DNA from: Deltaproteobacteria bacterium
GTDB lineage: Bacteria > SAR324 > JACQKK01
DNA: 9,678 bases
NCBI GenBank assembly: GCA_029858165.1
Contig: JAOUFO010000048.1
Coordinates: 1-9,678, forward strand
Direction of reading: 5' to 3'
Position 1 is the stretch's first letter. Each line of letters begins with the position of its first letter. The notes under the pieces are model-generated. The model was not told where the DNA came from and did not search any database. It saw only the letters and a list, made by a program, of their open reading frames with translations. Below are positions 1-6,731 of this stretch, piece after piece. The position numbers and the translations under genes were made by a program.

Positions 1-64
1 CGGAAAGGAGGCCGCCGGAACCGCCGGATCCTGCTCCGCCCCCCCCGGTGGCCCCGTTTTCCAT
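1..64 (-). CDS. Possible N-terminus of a Gly-rich protein, cut by the window edge
   Basis: An ATG at 64 on the minus strand opens a frame with no stop for 21 codons to the window edge. The translation begins MENGATGGGG and continues with Gly/Ser-rich sequence. It starts 80 bases after the stop of the TPR-like gene on the same strand, so it would be the next gene of that cluster. The base run just before the ATG is eight G's (65-72 on the plus strand reads C8), with no spaced Shine-Dalgarno. A second run of eight G's lies inside the frame (39-46). No family can be named from 21 residues, and a glycine-rich low-complexity start can arise by chance in G-rich DNA. The call rests on position, strand and an open frame only. 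Confidence 0.3.
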   Translation of the reverse strand, partial: MENGATGGGGAGSGGSGGLLS

Positions 65-144
65 CCCCCCCCGATAGGTTTCAATGGCAGGGGATTTGGT
101 TGCAGGCTTGGTTGAAATGGCGAGCCTGCGGTTTGGGCAGGGGG

Positions 145-2088
145 TTACCTCAAACGGTTAACCCGTTCTTCAATCCGTTCCCGTTGGGAGGAGGACATGT
201 ACATTTCAATTTTGGATACCACAGAAAGGGAAAGTTTGGAATCGGTGGTCAGGGTGTGAAGCCCCAGGTCCATCAACCGGCTGTTAAGAACATTTCTGAT
301 TTTCACCAGCCGCAGGTAATCCTCGTACATCTGAAACCGCTGGCTCATGTGTTGCTTGATGCGCTCCCATTTTCTTTCCAGCCTGGAAATCACAAAGGTC
401 AACAATTGGGATTGGGTTTCCACCAGACGAATGGCGCTGGAGTTTTTGCGGTTAAAAAACAGAGATTCGGTGGTGGTTTCTATGGCCCGTTTCAACCGGT
501 CAAAATCCAGTTCCAGGTCCGATTCTTCCTGGCCCTGCTTGATGGAAAGATAGGTGAGGGCATGGGCGATATAAAACAAAATGGCGGAATGAAGCAGGTC
601 ATCCTGGATGTCCCCCATAAACACCGGGTTTTCCATTCTTACATGGTGACGATAGGTGTTCAGGTACGCGCCTGCCACCTCATGGGCGTTCAACACATAC
701 AGGGTTTTTAACTCCTGAAGCATTTTTTTGCCTTCGGTCAGTTCCCCCCCTCCTGAAAGCTGGCTGATAAACAGCCATTGGGCCATGCCGACAGAATAGG
801 TTTGGCCGGACCGTTTGGCGTCCAGCACCGCCAGATTGGTGAAAAAATGATGGTGCAACAGACCCAGATGGTTTTGAAAGGTCTTCAGGTACAGGGCCGC
901 CAGTTCCTCCAATTCTGTTTGGCTGGTTTCCCACAACAGCCCCATGGTCAGGATTAAATTGACGTAGGCCTGATGGTAGGCGGGATTGAGGGCCAGGGTT
1001 TGAAGCAGGCTTACCCGGGCCTGTGAAAAAAGAAACTGGTTTTCCCGGTCTTCGGTTGCAGAAAGCCCCAGTTCCAAAAAGGAGGTGCCCACCATAAAGG
1101 GGATATCGGAGAATTCCTCGTGACGGTGCATCCTTACCTTGCGGTCCTCCTTGCTGAGGGTGCGGCTGGAGCGCAAGGTCTGCACCAGGGATTTGATATT
1201 GGCGGCCCAATCCCCCCGCAGAAAATGCAAAATCGCCCCATGGAGCAGGTGGCCGGTAAAGGTTTTGGCATCCCGTTTCTGCCTGGCGCTTTTCAGCAGT
1301 TCTTCCAGTTTGGTGAGGGCGTCATTTAAATGGCGGGTGCCGATGCCGGTGGGGATTTTGATGTCACTGGCCACTGAGGGGTTTCCGGTGGTGTTTTCCC
1401 GGATCAACTGAGCAATGCGTCTGGGCCGCTCCGACAGGATTTTTTTCAATTTGGCGGGGGATTCCACCATCACCTGGTTTTCCGTCAGAAACCGTTTGGC
1501 CAGAATCACCCCTTCGGCGGTGATGATTTCCTGTTTGACGTGTTTGAAAATGTCTGTCAGGTGGAGGATGCGGTTTTCGGTGACCCGGTCTTTGTAAAAG
1601 CTGAGAACCTGGGTTTTAAAAGGGGGCAACAGCGGAATCAGGGATGTGTACCAGGTCTGGGGCAGGGGGTCAAAGCTGACCGGAAATTGTTTCAGCAGGT
1701 TTTGGCATATGGCCAGAGCTTTCAGGTCCTCCTCCTGGAGCAGCTGCTCCACCTGAAAATCCTGATTGGTTTTGTCGGTTTTTAAATAAGAAAGGTGCAA
1801 CAACATATCCACCTCCATTTTGGAGGCCAACGCGTCAAAAGCCCTATCCCCCTGGTATTCCCGGACTTCCTGAACCACCCCCAGGGCCTGAAGAATGGAA
1901 GGTTCCAGGTTCACCCCGCCGTCATCCAAAGCATTGTAATATCCAAAAGCGGCCTGGGTCAGTTTGATCAAAGCGTAATCCCGGGTGCCTTTCCGGGCGG
2001 ATTCCGCCATTTCAAACAATTGCTGCTGGGAAAGGCGGTCAAACAAAAACAGGTTGCCGGCATTTTTAATGACGTTTTCAAATTCCAT
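145..2088 (-). CDS. Uncharacterised helical protein with TPR-like segment (647 aa)
   Basis: I do not recognise the family. The protein is predicted to be cytoplasmic: there is no signal peptide and no hydrophobic stretch long enough for a membrane segment. It is rich in Leu, Gln, Glu and Lys and looks almost entirely alpha-helical. Residues about 352-386 resemble a tetratricopeptide repeat, with a core reading LLQTLALNPAYHQAYVNLIL. A second helical-pair-like stretch lies at about 276-310, and a charged, possibly coiled-coil tail (about 565-647) follows. TPR-like folds usually act as protein-protein scaffolds; that role here is inference. I chose the ATG at 2088. A TTG at 2214 would add 42 residues, but that extension is Pro/Gly-rich, unlike the rest. 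Neither start has a convincing Shine-Dalgarno. It lies 310 bases downstream of the response regulator on the same strand, so it may have its own promoter. Confidence 0.85.
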   Translation of the reverse strand: MEFENVIKNAGNLFLFDRLSQQQLFEMAESARKGTRDYALIKLTQAAFGYYNALDDGGVNLEPSILQALGVVQEVREYQGDRAFDALASKMEVDMLLHLSYLKTDKTNQDFQVEQLLQEEDLKALAICQNLLKQFPVSFDPLPQTWYTSLIPLLPPFKTQVLSFYKDRVTENRILHLTDIFKHVKQEIITAEGVILAKRFLTENQVMVESPAKLKKILSERPRRIAQLIRENTTGNPSVASDIKIPTGIGTRHLNDALTKLEELLKSARQKRDAKTFTGHLLHGAILHFLRGDWAANIKSLVQTLRSSRTLSKEDRKVRMHRHEEFSDIPFMVGTSFLELGLSATEDRENQFLFSQARVSLLQTLALNPAYHQAYVNLILTMGLLWETSQTELEELAALYLKTFQNHLGLLHHHFFTNLAVLDAKRSGQTYSVGMAQWLFISQLSGGGELTEGKKMLQELKTLYVLNAHEVAGAYLNTYRHHVRMENPVFMGDIQDDLLHSAILFYIAHALTYLSIKQGQEESDLELDFDRLKRAIETTTESLFFNRKNSSAIRLVETQSQLLTFVISRLERKWERIKQHMSQRFQMYEDYLRLVKIRNVLNSRLMDLGLHTLTTDSKLSLSVVSKIEMYMSSSQRERIEERVNRLR

Positions 2089-2398
2089 GGAACGTCCGTG
2101 TGGGGCTTGCTGCGGATTTTTGAAAAATGGGCGGCCGACCCTGTCCGGACAGGGCGTAAAGGGTGATCCCCCAGGCTGGTAATATACTTGATTTTTAATG
2201 GATATTCCAGCCAATAAACCGATAAAGGGGGGATAAGCTCTTTACAAGAAGACCGTTTTTCCCGGCGGCTTCCGGGGGAGGGGGGGGATTCGCTTTTTTT
2301 AGAGACATTCGGGAACCCGAAAAGGCTCCGGAGGGTGAAACCTCCCCCTGAAGGGCTGAAGGGGTTTTTTGAAGGGATGGACCGGCAGGGGGGTGTTT
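2089..2398. other. Gene-free spacer with several short dyads
   Basis: This 310-base stretch between the response regulator and the TPR-like gene has no credible gene. It contains two palindromes near the downstream gene (listed separately at 2116-2128 and 2139-2154). It also has a 6-bp hairpin at 2308-2321 (TTCGGG / CCCGAA) and a run of eight G's at 2280-2287. No minus-strand hairpin followed by a T tract was found, so I cannot point to a terminator for the response regulator. Confidence 0.6.
2116..2154. promoter_or_regulatory. Two palindromes upstream of the TPR-like gene (candidate operator)
   Basis: Positions 2139-2154 form a perfect 16-bp palindrome, CCCTGTCCGGACAGGG. Positions 2116-2128 form ATTTTTGAAAAAT, a perfect 13-nt dyad with a one-base centre. 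They lie about 51 and 28 bases upstream of the ATG at 2088 and are separated by 10 bases. An even, loop-free palindrome of this kind suits a dimeric DNA-binding protein better than an RNA hairpin. That it is an operator is inference; no promoter boxes could be recognised beside it. Confidence 0.3.
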
Positions 2399-2968
2399 TT
2401 ATGGAATGCGTTTTATTTCATTGGCATAGCATTCGGGGCAGAAGGTGTGAGTTACATCCATCCCTCCTTTTTTCTTCATAAAGGCCTCCAAAGAAACCCA
2501 ATCCCCTTCACCGGGCAAGGTTCCCTCGTCATCCCGTATGTTGTGGCATACACAGCAAACCGGCAGGAAATTTTCATAATGGGAAAGCCTGTTTTTCATC
2601 TCCTGCATTTTCAAAATACCGCGGACCCGAAAAAACATTTCCTCCTTTTGCCAGGGTTTCAGCAGATAATCGGAGGCCCCCTGGCGCAGGGCCTCCACCG
2701 CGGTGGGCAGGGATCCATAAGCCGTCAGCAACATCACCATGGTGGCCGGGTTGATCCGCTTGGCTTCCCGCAACACATCCAGGCCGGTTGTTTCCTTCAT
2801 ATTCAGGTCGGTGATCACCAAATTGAAAAACCCGGTTTCCAACTCTTTGACGGCCTCCTCACCGGAAAGGGCCGCATACACATGGTATCCCTGGGTTAAC
2901 AAATCCTGCCCTGCGGTTTCAAAAATGATCTCATCATCATCCACCAACAGTATTTTTTCTCCGGCCAT
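2399..2968 (-). CDS. Response regulator: receiver plus C-terminal Cys4 (zinc-ribbon-like) module
   Basis: This is a 189-residue cytoplasmic phosphotransfer protein. The receiver domain covers about residues 4-120: acidic pocket DDD at 10-12, phospho-acceptor Asp54 in VITDLNM, switch Thr82, Tyr101 and the conserved Lys104-Pro105. All key residues are present, so it should be phosphorylatable. After a short linker comes a Cys module at about 135-183: LPVCCVCHNIRDDEG, a Trp-containing spacer, then FCPECYANEI. The likely ligands are C138, C141, C177 and C180. The same CxxC-IRDDxG-W-CPxC tail occurs at the end of many sensor kinases and other signalling proteins in Proteobacteria; its function is, to my knowledge, not settled. 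There is no DNA-binding or enzymatic output domain. The start at 2968 is supported by AGGAG six bases upstream. The likely partner is the hybrid kinase upstream on the same strand. Confidence 0.93.
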   Translation of the reverse strand: MAGEKILLVDDDEIIFETAGQDLLTQGYHVYAALSGEEAVKELETGFFNLVITDLNMKETTGLDVLREAKRINPATMVMLLTAYGSLPTAVEALRQGASDYLLKPWQKEEMFFRVRGILKMQEMKNRLSHYENFLPVCCVCHNIRDDEGTLPGEGDWVSLEAFMKKKGGMDVTHTFCPECYANEIKRIP

Positions 2969-2985
2969 TTTTTTCTCCTGGAACC

Positions 2986-3137
2986 AATATGAGACCTCTG
3001 CATAACTGCCAAAAGCTCCCGTTTTGATAAAAAAGCGGTGGTTTGGGGGCCGCAGGCCTCCAATCATATCAACCCCCTTCCCTTTGGGAAGGGGGCAGGG
3101 GGATGGGAAAAAACGAGTTGTGCAGAGGCCTCAATAT
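2986..3137. mobile_element. MITE-like insertion with TIRs and target-site duplication
   Basis: The element proper is 2991-3132 (142 bp). Its left end reads GAGACCTCTGCATAACT (2991-3007). The reverse complement of its right end (3116-3132) reads GAGGCCTCTGCACAACT, matching 15 of 17 bases. It is flanked by the 5-bp direct repeat AATAT (2986-2990 and 3133-3137), consistent with a target-site duplication. The interior has no ORF of note but holds a perfect 10-bp inverted repeat with a 3-nt loop at 3073-3095 (CCCCCTTCCC / GGGAAGGGGG). Small size, inverted ends, a duplication and no transposase define a MITE, mobilised in trans by an unknown transposase; I could not assign the parent IS family. It lies between the hybrid kinase and the response regulator, 18 bases upstream of the regulator ATG. 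Confidence 0.72.
3073..3095. repeat. Perfect 10-bp inverted repeat inside the MITE-like element
   Basis: CCCCCTTCCC at 3073-3082 and GGGAAGGGGG at 3086-3095 are exact reverse complements around a TTT loop. It would form a strong hairpin on either strand. No T tract follows on the minus strand, so it does not look like an intrinsic terminator for kinase-to-regulator read-through. Internal G/C hairpins of this type are common in palindromic repeat elements. Confidence 0.75.
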
Positions 3138-3284
3138 CTATATTTTGCCTGGGGGGATGGCGGGGGAAGCATTTCCATTTTATAATACCCGCTTGCTGGT
3201 TGAACGGCTCGGAAGAAGGAAAGGACAACCGGCAGGGAAAAATTATTGGAGAGAGGCCTCGGAGAGATTGAAATTTCGCAAGGT

Positions 3285-6065
3285 TTATGAACTGAGAAAT
3301 CGGGAAATGACTGCGGTCAACTGGGATTTTTTAACCGGTTTGGCCAGATAGGTGGTGCATCCGCAATCCAGACATTTTTTGATGTCCTCGTTAAAGGCCA
3401 GTGCCGAAAGGGCGATGATGGGAGTGGGCTTGTTATTGTTGGATTTTTCCCATTGGCGGATGGCCTGGGTGGCCGCGTAACCATCCATCACCGGCATTTG
3501 CAGATCCATCAACACCATATCAAAATTTCCTGATTGGAATTGTTCCAACCCTTCCTGTCCGTTTTCGGCCATCACCACCTCATAAGACGGCCCTTTTAAA
3601 AAGGCCTCCATCAGGACCCGGTTGTCCAACGCGTCATCCACCAACAGGATGCGGGCGGCAGTGAAAGGTTTCCTGACCGTCTGTCCAGATGGGGGTTGGG
3701 CGGCCGCGGTTTTTACCAGGACGCCGGCGATGGCCTCCAGCATTTGTGTACGGCTTAGGGGTCTGGGCAGATAGGCGGCCCCCAGGAGGTTGGCCCTGGC
3801 CACCCCCTTGGGGGTGTGGTGATCGCAAATCAACAAAAGAGGCAGGGTGATAAACGCATTGTGTCGACGCAATTCCTCGGCCAGTTCCAGGCTGTCATGG
3901 TTTTGTTTTTCCGGGGCGATGATCACCAGGGAATAAGGGGCGTTGGTGCCCAACCCTTTGGTCAACTCGGTGATCATCAATCCCTGGTTGGCCAACAGGG
4001 TGACTATCGCCCCTGAGGTGGACAAAACCTCCTTCAGGATGCGCTGCTCTTCATCCTCACCGGATATAAACAACACCCGTTTGCCCACTATCCCCACGAT
4101 GGCCGAAGAATATTCGTTTGTGACCATCTTGGGGACGATAAACCGGGCGGTGAAATAAAACACACTGCCCTCATTCAAACGACTGGTGACCCAGCAGCCC
4201 CCCCCCATCACCTCCGCCAGTCTTTGGGAGATGGCCAGCCCCAGACCGGACCCGCCGTATTGCCGGGTGATGGAACTGTCCTGCTGGGTAAAGGCATTAA
4301 AAATGGATTCCATTTTGTCCTCCACGATGCCGATACCGGTATCATGGACCGAAAACAAAATCAGGGCCTGTCCGGCAGTCATTTCCTCCACCGCCACCTT
4401 GATGAAAACGCCGCCGGTTTTGGTGAACTTGATGGCGTTGCCGATTAAATTGATTAAAATCTGCCGGAGGCGCATGGGATCCCCCGATATCATTTCAGGG
4501 ACTTCACTGGCAAAATCCCATTTCAGCCACAACCCTTTCTGGCTGCTGCGCACCGACATCATCTCCACCACTTTTTCCACCACCTGCCTCAAATTGAACT
4601 CCACCGATTCCAGGTCTATCCGGCCGGCCTCCACTTTGCTTAAATCCAGAATATCATTCAGCAAACCCATCAGGTTGGTGCCGGCGGATTCCAGGGAATC
4701 CAAAAACCATTTTTGCTCCTGGTCCAATTTGGTTTCTTTCAACAGTTCCGCCATCCCCAGGATGGCGTTCATGGGGGTTCGGATTTCGTGGCTCATCATG
4801 GCCAGAAAATCCGATTTTGCCCGGGTGGTGTTTTCGGCCAGCTCCATGGATTTTTGCATCTGGCTTTCCATCTGTTTTCGGGATGTAATATCCGAAACAA
4901 ACCCTTCCAGCCGGTAGCCTTCCTCCTTTTGGGGGGGTAGCACCCTTCCGCTTTCCATCACCCATTTCTCCTCCCCGGAGGCGGAAATAATCCGGTATTC
5001 CACCAGGTAAGGGGTTTGATGCTGAGCCGATCCTTCAATTTGGGTGTAAACCCGTTTGCGGTCCTCCGGGTGGATCAGGTATCCGTAAGGAACCCGGATG
5101 TTCATAATCAGATCAAAGGGTTGATAGCCAGTCAATCCCAAACATCCCGCACTGACAAACTCCATGGTGCGTTCCAGGGTGTGCTCTCCCCGAAAGGCCA
5201 TCCCCATCAAGTCGCTCATCAGGGCCATCAGGGTTTTCTGGCTTTCCTGCAAGGCATCCTCGGCCTGTTTGCGCTTGCTGATTTCAGTAAGCATGATAAT
5301 ACTGCCCCCCTCCCCCATGGGGGCGCCCCGCACCTCAAACACCTCGTTGTTGTGGGAGCGGTATTCAAAAGTGGCGTGATAGGTGTGGTTCCGTTCCCGG
5401 ATTTCATTCCAAAAGGCCAGTTCCAGGTCTTTGGCGGGGGAACCGCCTTCCGGGGAAAGGTTGTTATTGGCGTGCCAAACATCCAGAATTTGTTGGAGAG
5501 GGGTCCCGGCCCGTCCCAGTTCCGGGGGGATGTCAAACACCTGGAGCAGCTTGTTGTTGGTCAGTTGCAGATTGAAATCCCGGTCCAGCACGATGAAGGG
5601 AACCGGCATAGAATTGAACATCATCCGTAAGCTGGCAACCGACAACGGGTCCGGCACAAGTTTGTGATCGGAACCTGCCGGATGAAGGGTGGTGTACACC
5701 GCCGGATGGCCATCCCATTCAATCAATCTATCCAGGCTTTCCAGACGAATGGGGGTCCCATCCTGTTTGATTCCCTGAAACCGGTTGTGCTCCGGCACTT
5801 CCCGCCCGGCCAGCATTTTGGAAAAACGGCGGATCAGGGATTGTTTTTCCGCCGGGTGGGCCATCTTCAAAGGCGAGCCCCCCGTCAGATCAGCGGGAGA
5901 ATCCGCCCCCAACAACAGGGCCGCTTCAGGGTTGGCGTACAGGATGGTATCTTTCCAATGGATCATCACCGCCAGGGGAAAGGCGTCCGCAAGGGTGCGG
6001 AAGGGGTTTCCCTGGGGATTTTGGAGGGGCATGGCCGGTTTTTGCAGGGGGCGTATGGTCATCAT
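3285..6065 (-). CDS. Soluble hybrid histidine kinase: PAS x3, HisKA, HATPase, degenerate REC, REC
   Basis: This 926-residue multi-domain sensor kinase has no signal peptide or membrane segment, so it should sense a cytoplasmic cue. The order is PAS (about 20-128), PAS (about 145-265), PAS with PAC ending in SDITSRKQME (about 283-400), HisKA with His426 in MMSHEIRTPMN, and a HATPase domain (about 522-643) with N-box Asn543, DTGIGI at 575-580 and GGSGLGL at 604-610. A receiver-like domain (about 660-785) lacks the phospho-Asp. A complete receiver (about 804-925) has DD 810-811, Asp854 in LMDLQMP, Ser887 and Lys909-Pro910. Autophosphorylation at His426 and transfer to Asp854 is expected from the family; no Hpt domain is present to pass the phosphate on. 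The start is the first of two adjacent ATGs; neither has a clear ribosome site. A nine-G run (4198-4206) lies in the HATPase coding region. The next gene downstream is the response regulator. Confidence 0.95.
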   Translation of the reverse strand: MMTIRPLQKPAMPLQNPQGNPFRTLADAFPLAVMIHWKDTILYANPEAALLLGADSPADLTGGSPLKMAHPAEKQSLIRRFSKMLAGREVPEHNRFQGIKQDGTPIRLESLDRLIEWDGHPAVYTTLHPAGSDHKLVPDPLSVASLRMMFNSMPVPFIVLDRDFNLQLTNNKLLQVFDIPPELGRAGTPLQQILDVWHANNNLSPEGGSPAKDLELAFWNEIRERNHTYHATFEYRSHNNEVFEVRGAPMGEGGSIIMLTEISKRKQAEDALQESQKTLMALMSDLMGMAFRGEHTLERTMEFVSAGCLGLTGYQPFDLIMNIRVPYGYLIHPEDRKRVYTQIEGSAQHQTPYLVEYRIISASGEEKWVMESGRVLPPQKEEGYRLEGFVSDITSRKQMESQMQKSMELAENTTRAKSDFLAMMSHEIRTPMNAILGMAELLKETKLDQEQKWFLDSLESAGTNLMGLLNDILDLSKVEAGRIDLESVEFNLRQVVEKVVEMMSVRSSQKGLWLKWDFASEVPEMISGDPMRLRQILINLIGNAIKFTKTGGVFIKVAVEEMTAGQALILFSVHDTGIGIVEDKMESIFNAFTQQDSSITRQYGGSGLGLAISQRLAEVMGGGCWVTSRLNEGSVFYFTARFIVPKMVTNEYSSAIVGIVGKRVLFISGEDEEQRILKEVLSTSGAIVTLLANQGLMITELTKGLGTNAPYSLVIIAPEKQNHDSLELAEELRRHNAFITLPLLLICDHHTPKGVARANLLGAAYLPRPLSRTQMLEAIAGVLVKTAAAQPPSGQTVRKPFTAARILLVDDALDNRVLMEAFLKGPSYEVVMAENGQEGLEQFQSGNFDMVLMDLQMPVMDGYAATQAIRQWEKSNNNKPTPIIALSALAFNEDIKKCLDCGCTTYLAKPVKKSQLTAVISRFLSS

Positions 6066-6105
6066 CCCGGTTTGGTGAAAAGGCTGCCAAGCTGAATCCT
6101 AACCA

Positions 6106-6136
6106 CCTATATGGCTTTTTCAGACGAGATTTGCAA
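6106..6136 (-). promoter_or_regulatory. Weak sigma70-like promoter candidate for the hybrid kinase
   Basis: Read on the minus strand, TTGCAA (6136-6131) is followed after 19 bases by TATAGG (6111-6106), about 40 bases upstream of the kinase ATG. Both boxes are partial matches (about four of six each) and the spacing is long. This is a guess from consensus only. Confidence 0.2.
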
Positions 6137-6246
6137 CCGGATTATTGCGACGGGCCGCCGGTTAAGAGGCTGTTTGATTTCCAATGGCTAAATCCTTCCC
6201 ATCACCCAGGAGCAAAACCTATGTAAATAAAATGGAAAGGGTCTGC

Positions 6247-6331
6247 CCCACCCGGGGCCCCGCCATTTATGGACCGGTTGGATGGCCAGGGGTTTTCCAA
6301 AACATCCCCCCGGGTGGGTTTTTTACTTTTT
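6247..6331 (+). other. Nested long-stem RNA structure with T-rich tail
   Basis: CCCACCCGGGG (6247-6257) and CCCCGGGTGGG (6308-6318) are exact 11-bp reverse complements 50 bases apart. Inside them, CCCCGCCAT pairs with ATGGC-CA-GGGG with a two-base bulge, giving a second nested stem. The outer stem is followed at once by TTTTTTACTTTTT (6319-6331). On the plus strand this looks like an elaborate intrinsic terminator or the 3' end of a small structured RNA. No plus-strand gene precedes it in the window, so a protein-gene terminator role is doubtful. A palindromic repeat element is the alternative. Confidence 0.45.
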
Positions 6332-6612
6332 CTATCGTTGCTTAGAGCCTGGAATGAAAGTAAATAAGAGAAACTCTCCATTGACAGGAAACGGGATGGA
6401 TCACACATCGGGTTTGAGGGATTTGTAAATTATTTCCGCTCAATTTCCTTGCGCCAGGGGGTGTTTCAGGGTAGGAACTATAAAAGTTCACTGTCCCCCA
6501 TGGGCAAATCTGAATTCCGGTGGAAAAGCCTGAAGTGGCGCTAAAGGGGGGCGGGGGCCTTCAATCCGGCCAGTCGGGGCTGACGGAGCCCTGGAGTCCG
6601 TCGGCCGTACAC

Positions 6613-6662
6613 CCGGCAAGCCGGGAAACAAAAGGCAGAAAAACCGGCAAGCCGGGAAACAA
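6613..6662. repeat. Two 19-nt direct repeats, each with an internal hairpin
   Basis: CCGGCAAGCCGGGAAACAA occurs exactly at 6613-6631 and again at 6644-6662, a period of 31 bases (about three helical turns). Each copy begins with CCGGC-AA-GCCGG, a 5-bp inverted repeat. The pair ends 69 bases before the hemerythrin ATG. Helically phased repeats like these may be tandem binding sites for a regulator, or small repeat units in the leader RNA; both are inference. Confidence 0.7.
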
Positions 6663-6685
6663 CAGAAGCGTCTGGTTCATTTTTT

Positions 6686-6715
6686 GCCGGGGAATCCTCC
6701 CCGGCGGAATTTTTT
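6686..6715 (+). terminator. Terminator-like hairpin directly before the hemerythrin RBS
   Basis: GCCGGGGA (6686-6693) pairs perfectly with TCCCCGGC (6698-6705) around a 4-nt ATCC loop, followed by GGAATTTTTT to 6715. The hemerythrin ribosome site GAGGGAG starts at the next base. The four bases before the T tract make it an imperfect intrinsic terminator. Possible roles are to stop upstream read-through, to attenuate the hemerythrin gene, or simply to act as a structured leader. A stretch of T's also precedes the hairpin (6680-6685). Confidence 0.5.
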
Positions 6716-6731
6716 GAGGGAGTCAAATACT

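Larger units (their letters stand above)
6066..6731. other. 666-base divergent intergenic region with multiple RNA-like structures
   Basis: No credible gene was found here; the longest frames are Pro/Gly-rich and lack ribosome sites. The region separates the minus-strand kinase from the plus-strand hemerythrin, so promoters for both should lie in it. From left to right it holds a weak minus-strand promoter candidate (6106-6136), a nested hairpin with a T-rich tail (6247-6331), a lone TTGACA at 6381-6386 without a matching -10 box, a GAACT/AGTTC dyad at 6475-6489, the 19-nt tandem repeat (6613-6662) and a terminator-like hairpin (6686-6715). Confidence 0.7.

Noticed and set aside
100..711. Plus-strand open frame opposite the end of the TPR-like gene
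   Set aside because: It is antisense to a longer frame with a consistent helical protein. Its translation is Gly/His/Gln/Phe-rich without domain features, typical of a shadow frame.
2345..2370. CCCCT...AGGGG hairpin followed by six T's on the plus strand
   Set aside because: It looks like a weak terminator but is oriented on the plus strand, where no gene precedes it. The 5-bp stem is short and can occur by chance.
3252..3260. Third copy of the MITE end motif (AGAGGCCTC)
   Set aside because: Only nine bases match and GGCCTC is frequent in this window. The rest of the terminal sequence is absent.
4186..4917. 243-codon plus-strand frame inside the hybrid kinase gene
   Set aside because: It is fully antisense to the HisKA/HATPase coding region, whose motifs are unambiguous. 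The Ser/Ile-rich translation has no recognisable motif.
6202..6408. Minus-strand 68-codon frame in the divergent intergenic region
   Set aside because: No ribosome site is present, the composition is unremarkable, and the frame overlaps the nested hairpin. It is more likely non-coding.
6481..6496. AAAGTTCACTGTCCCC, reminiscent of sequence seen near IS200-like/RAYT transposases
   Set aside because: No transposase, second end or clear palindrome set was found around it. The resemblance is from memory only.
6613..6662. Possible mini CRISPR array
   Set aside because: There are only two 19-nt units with a 12-nt gap and no cas genes. Repeats and spacer are too short for CRISPR.
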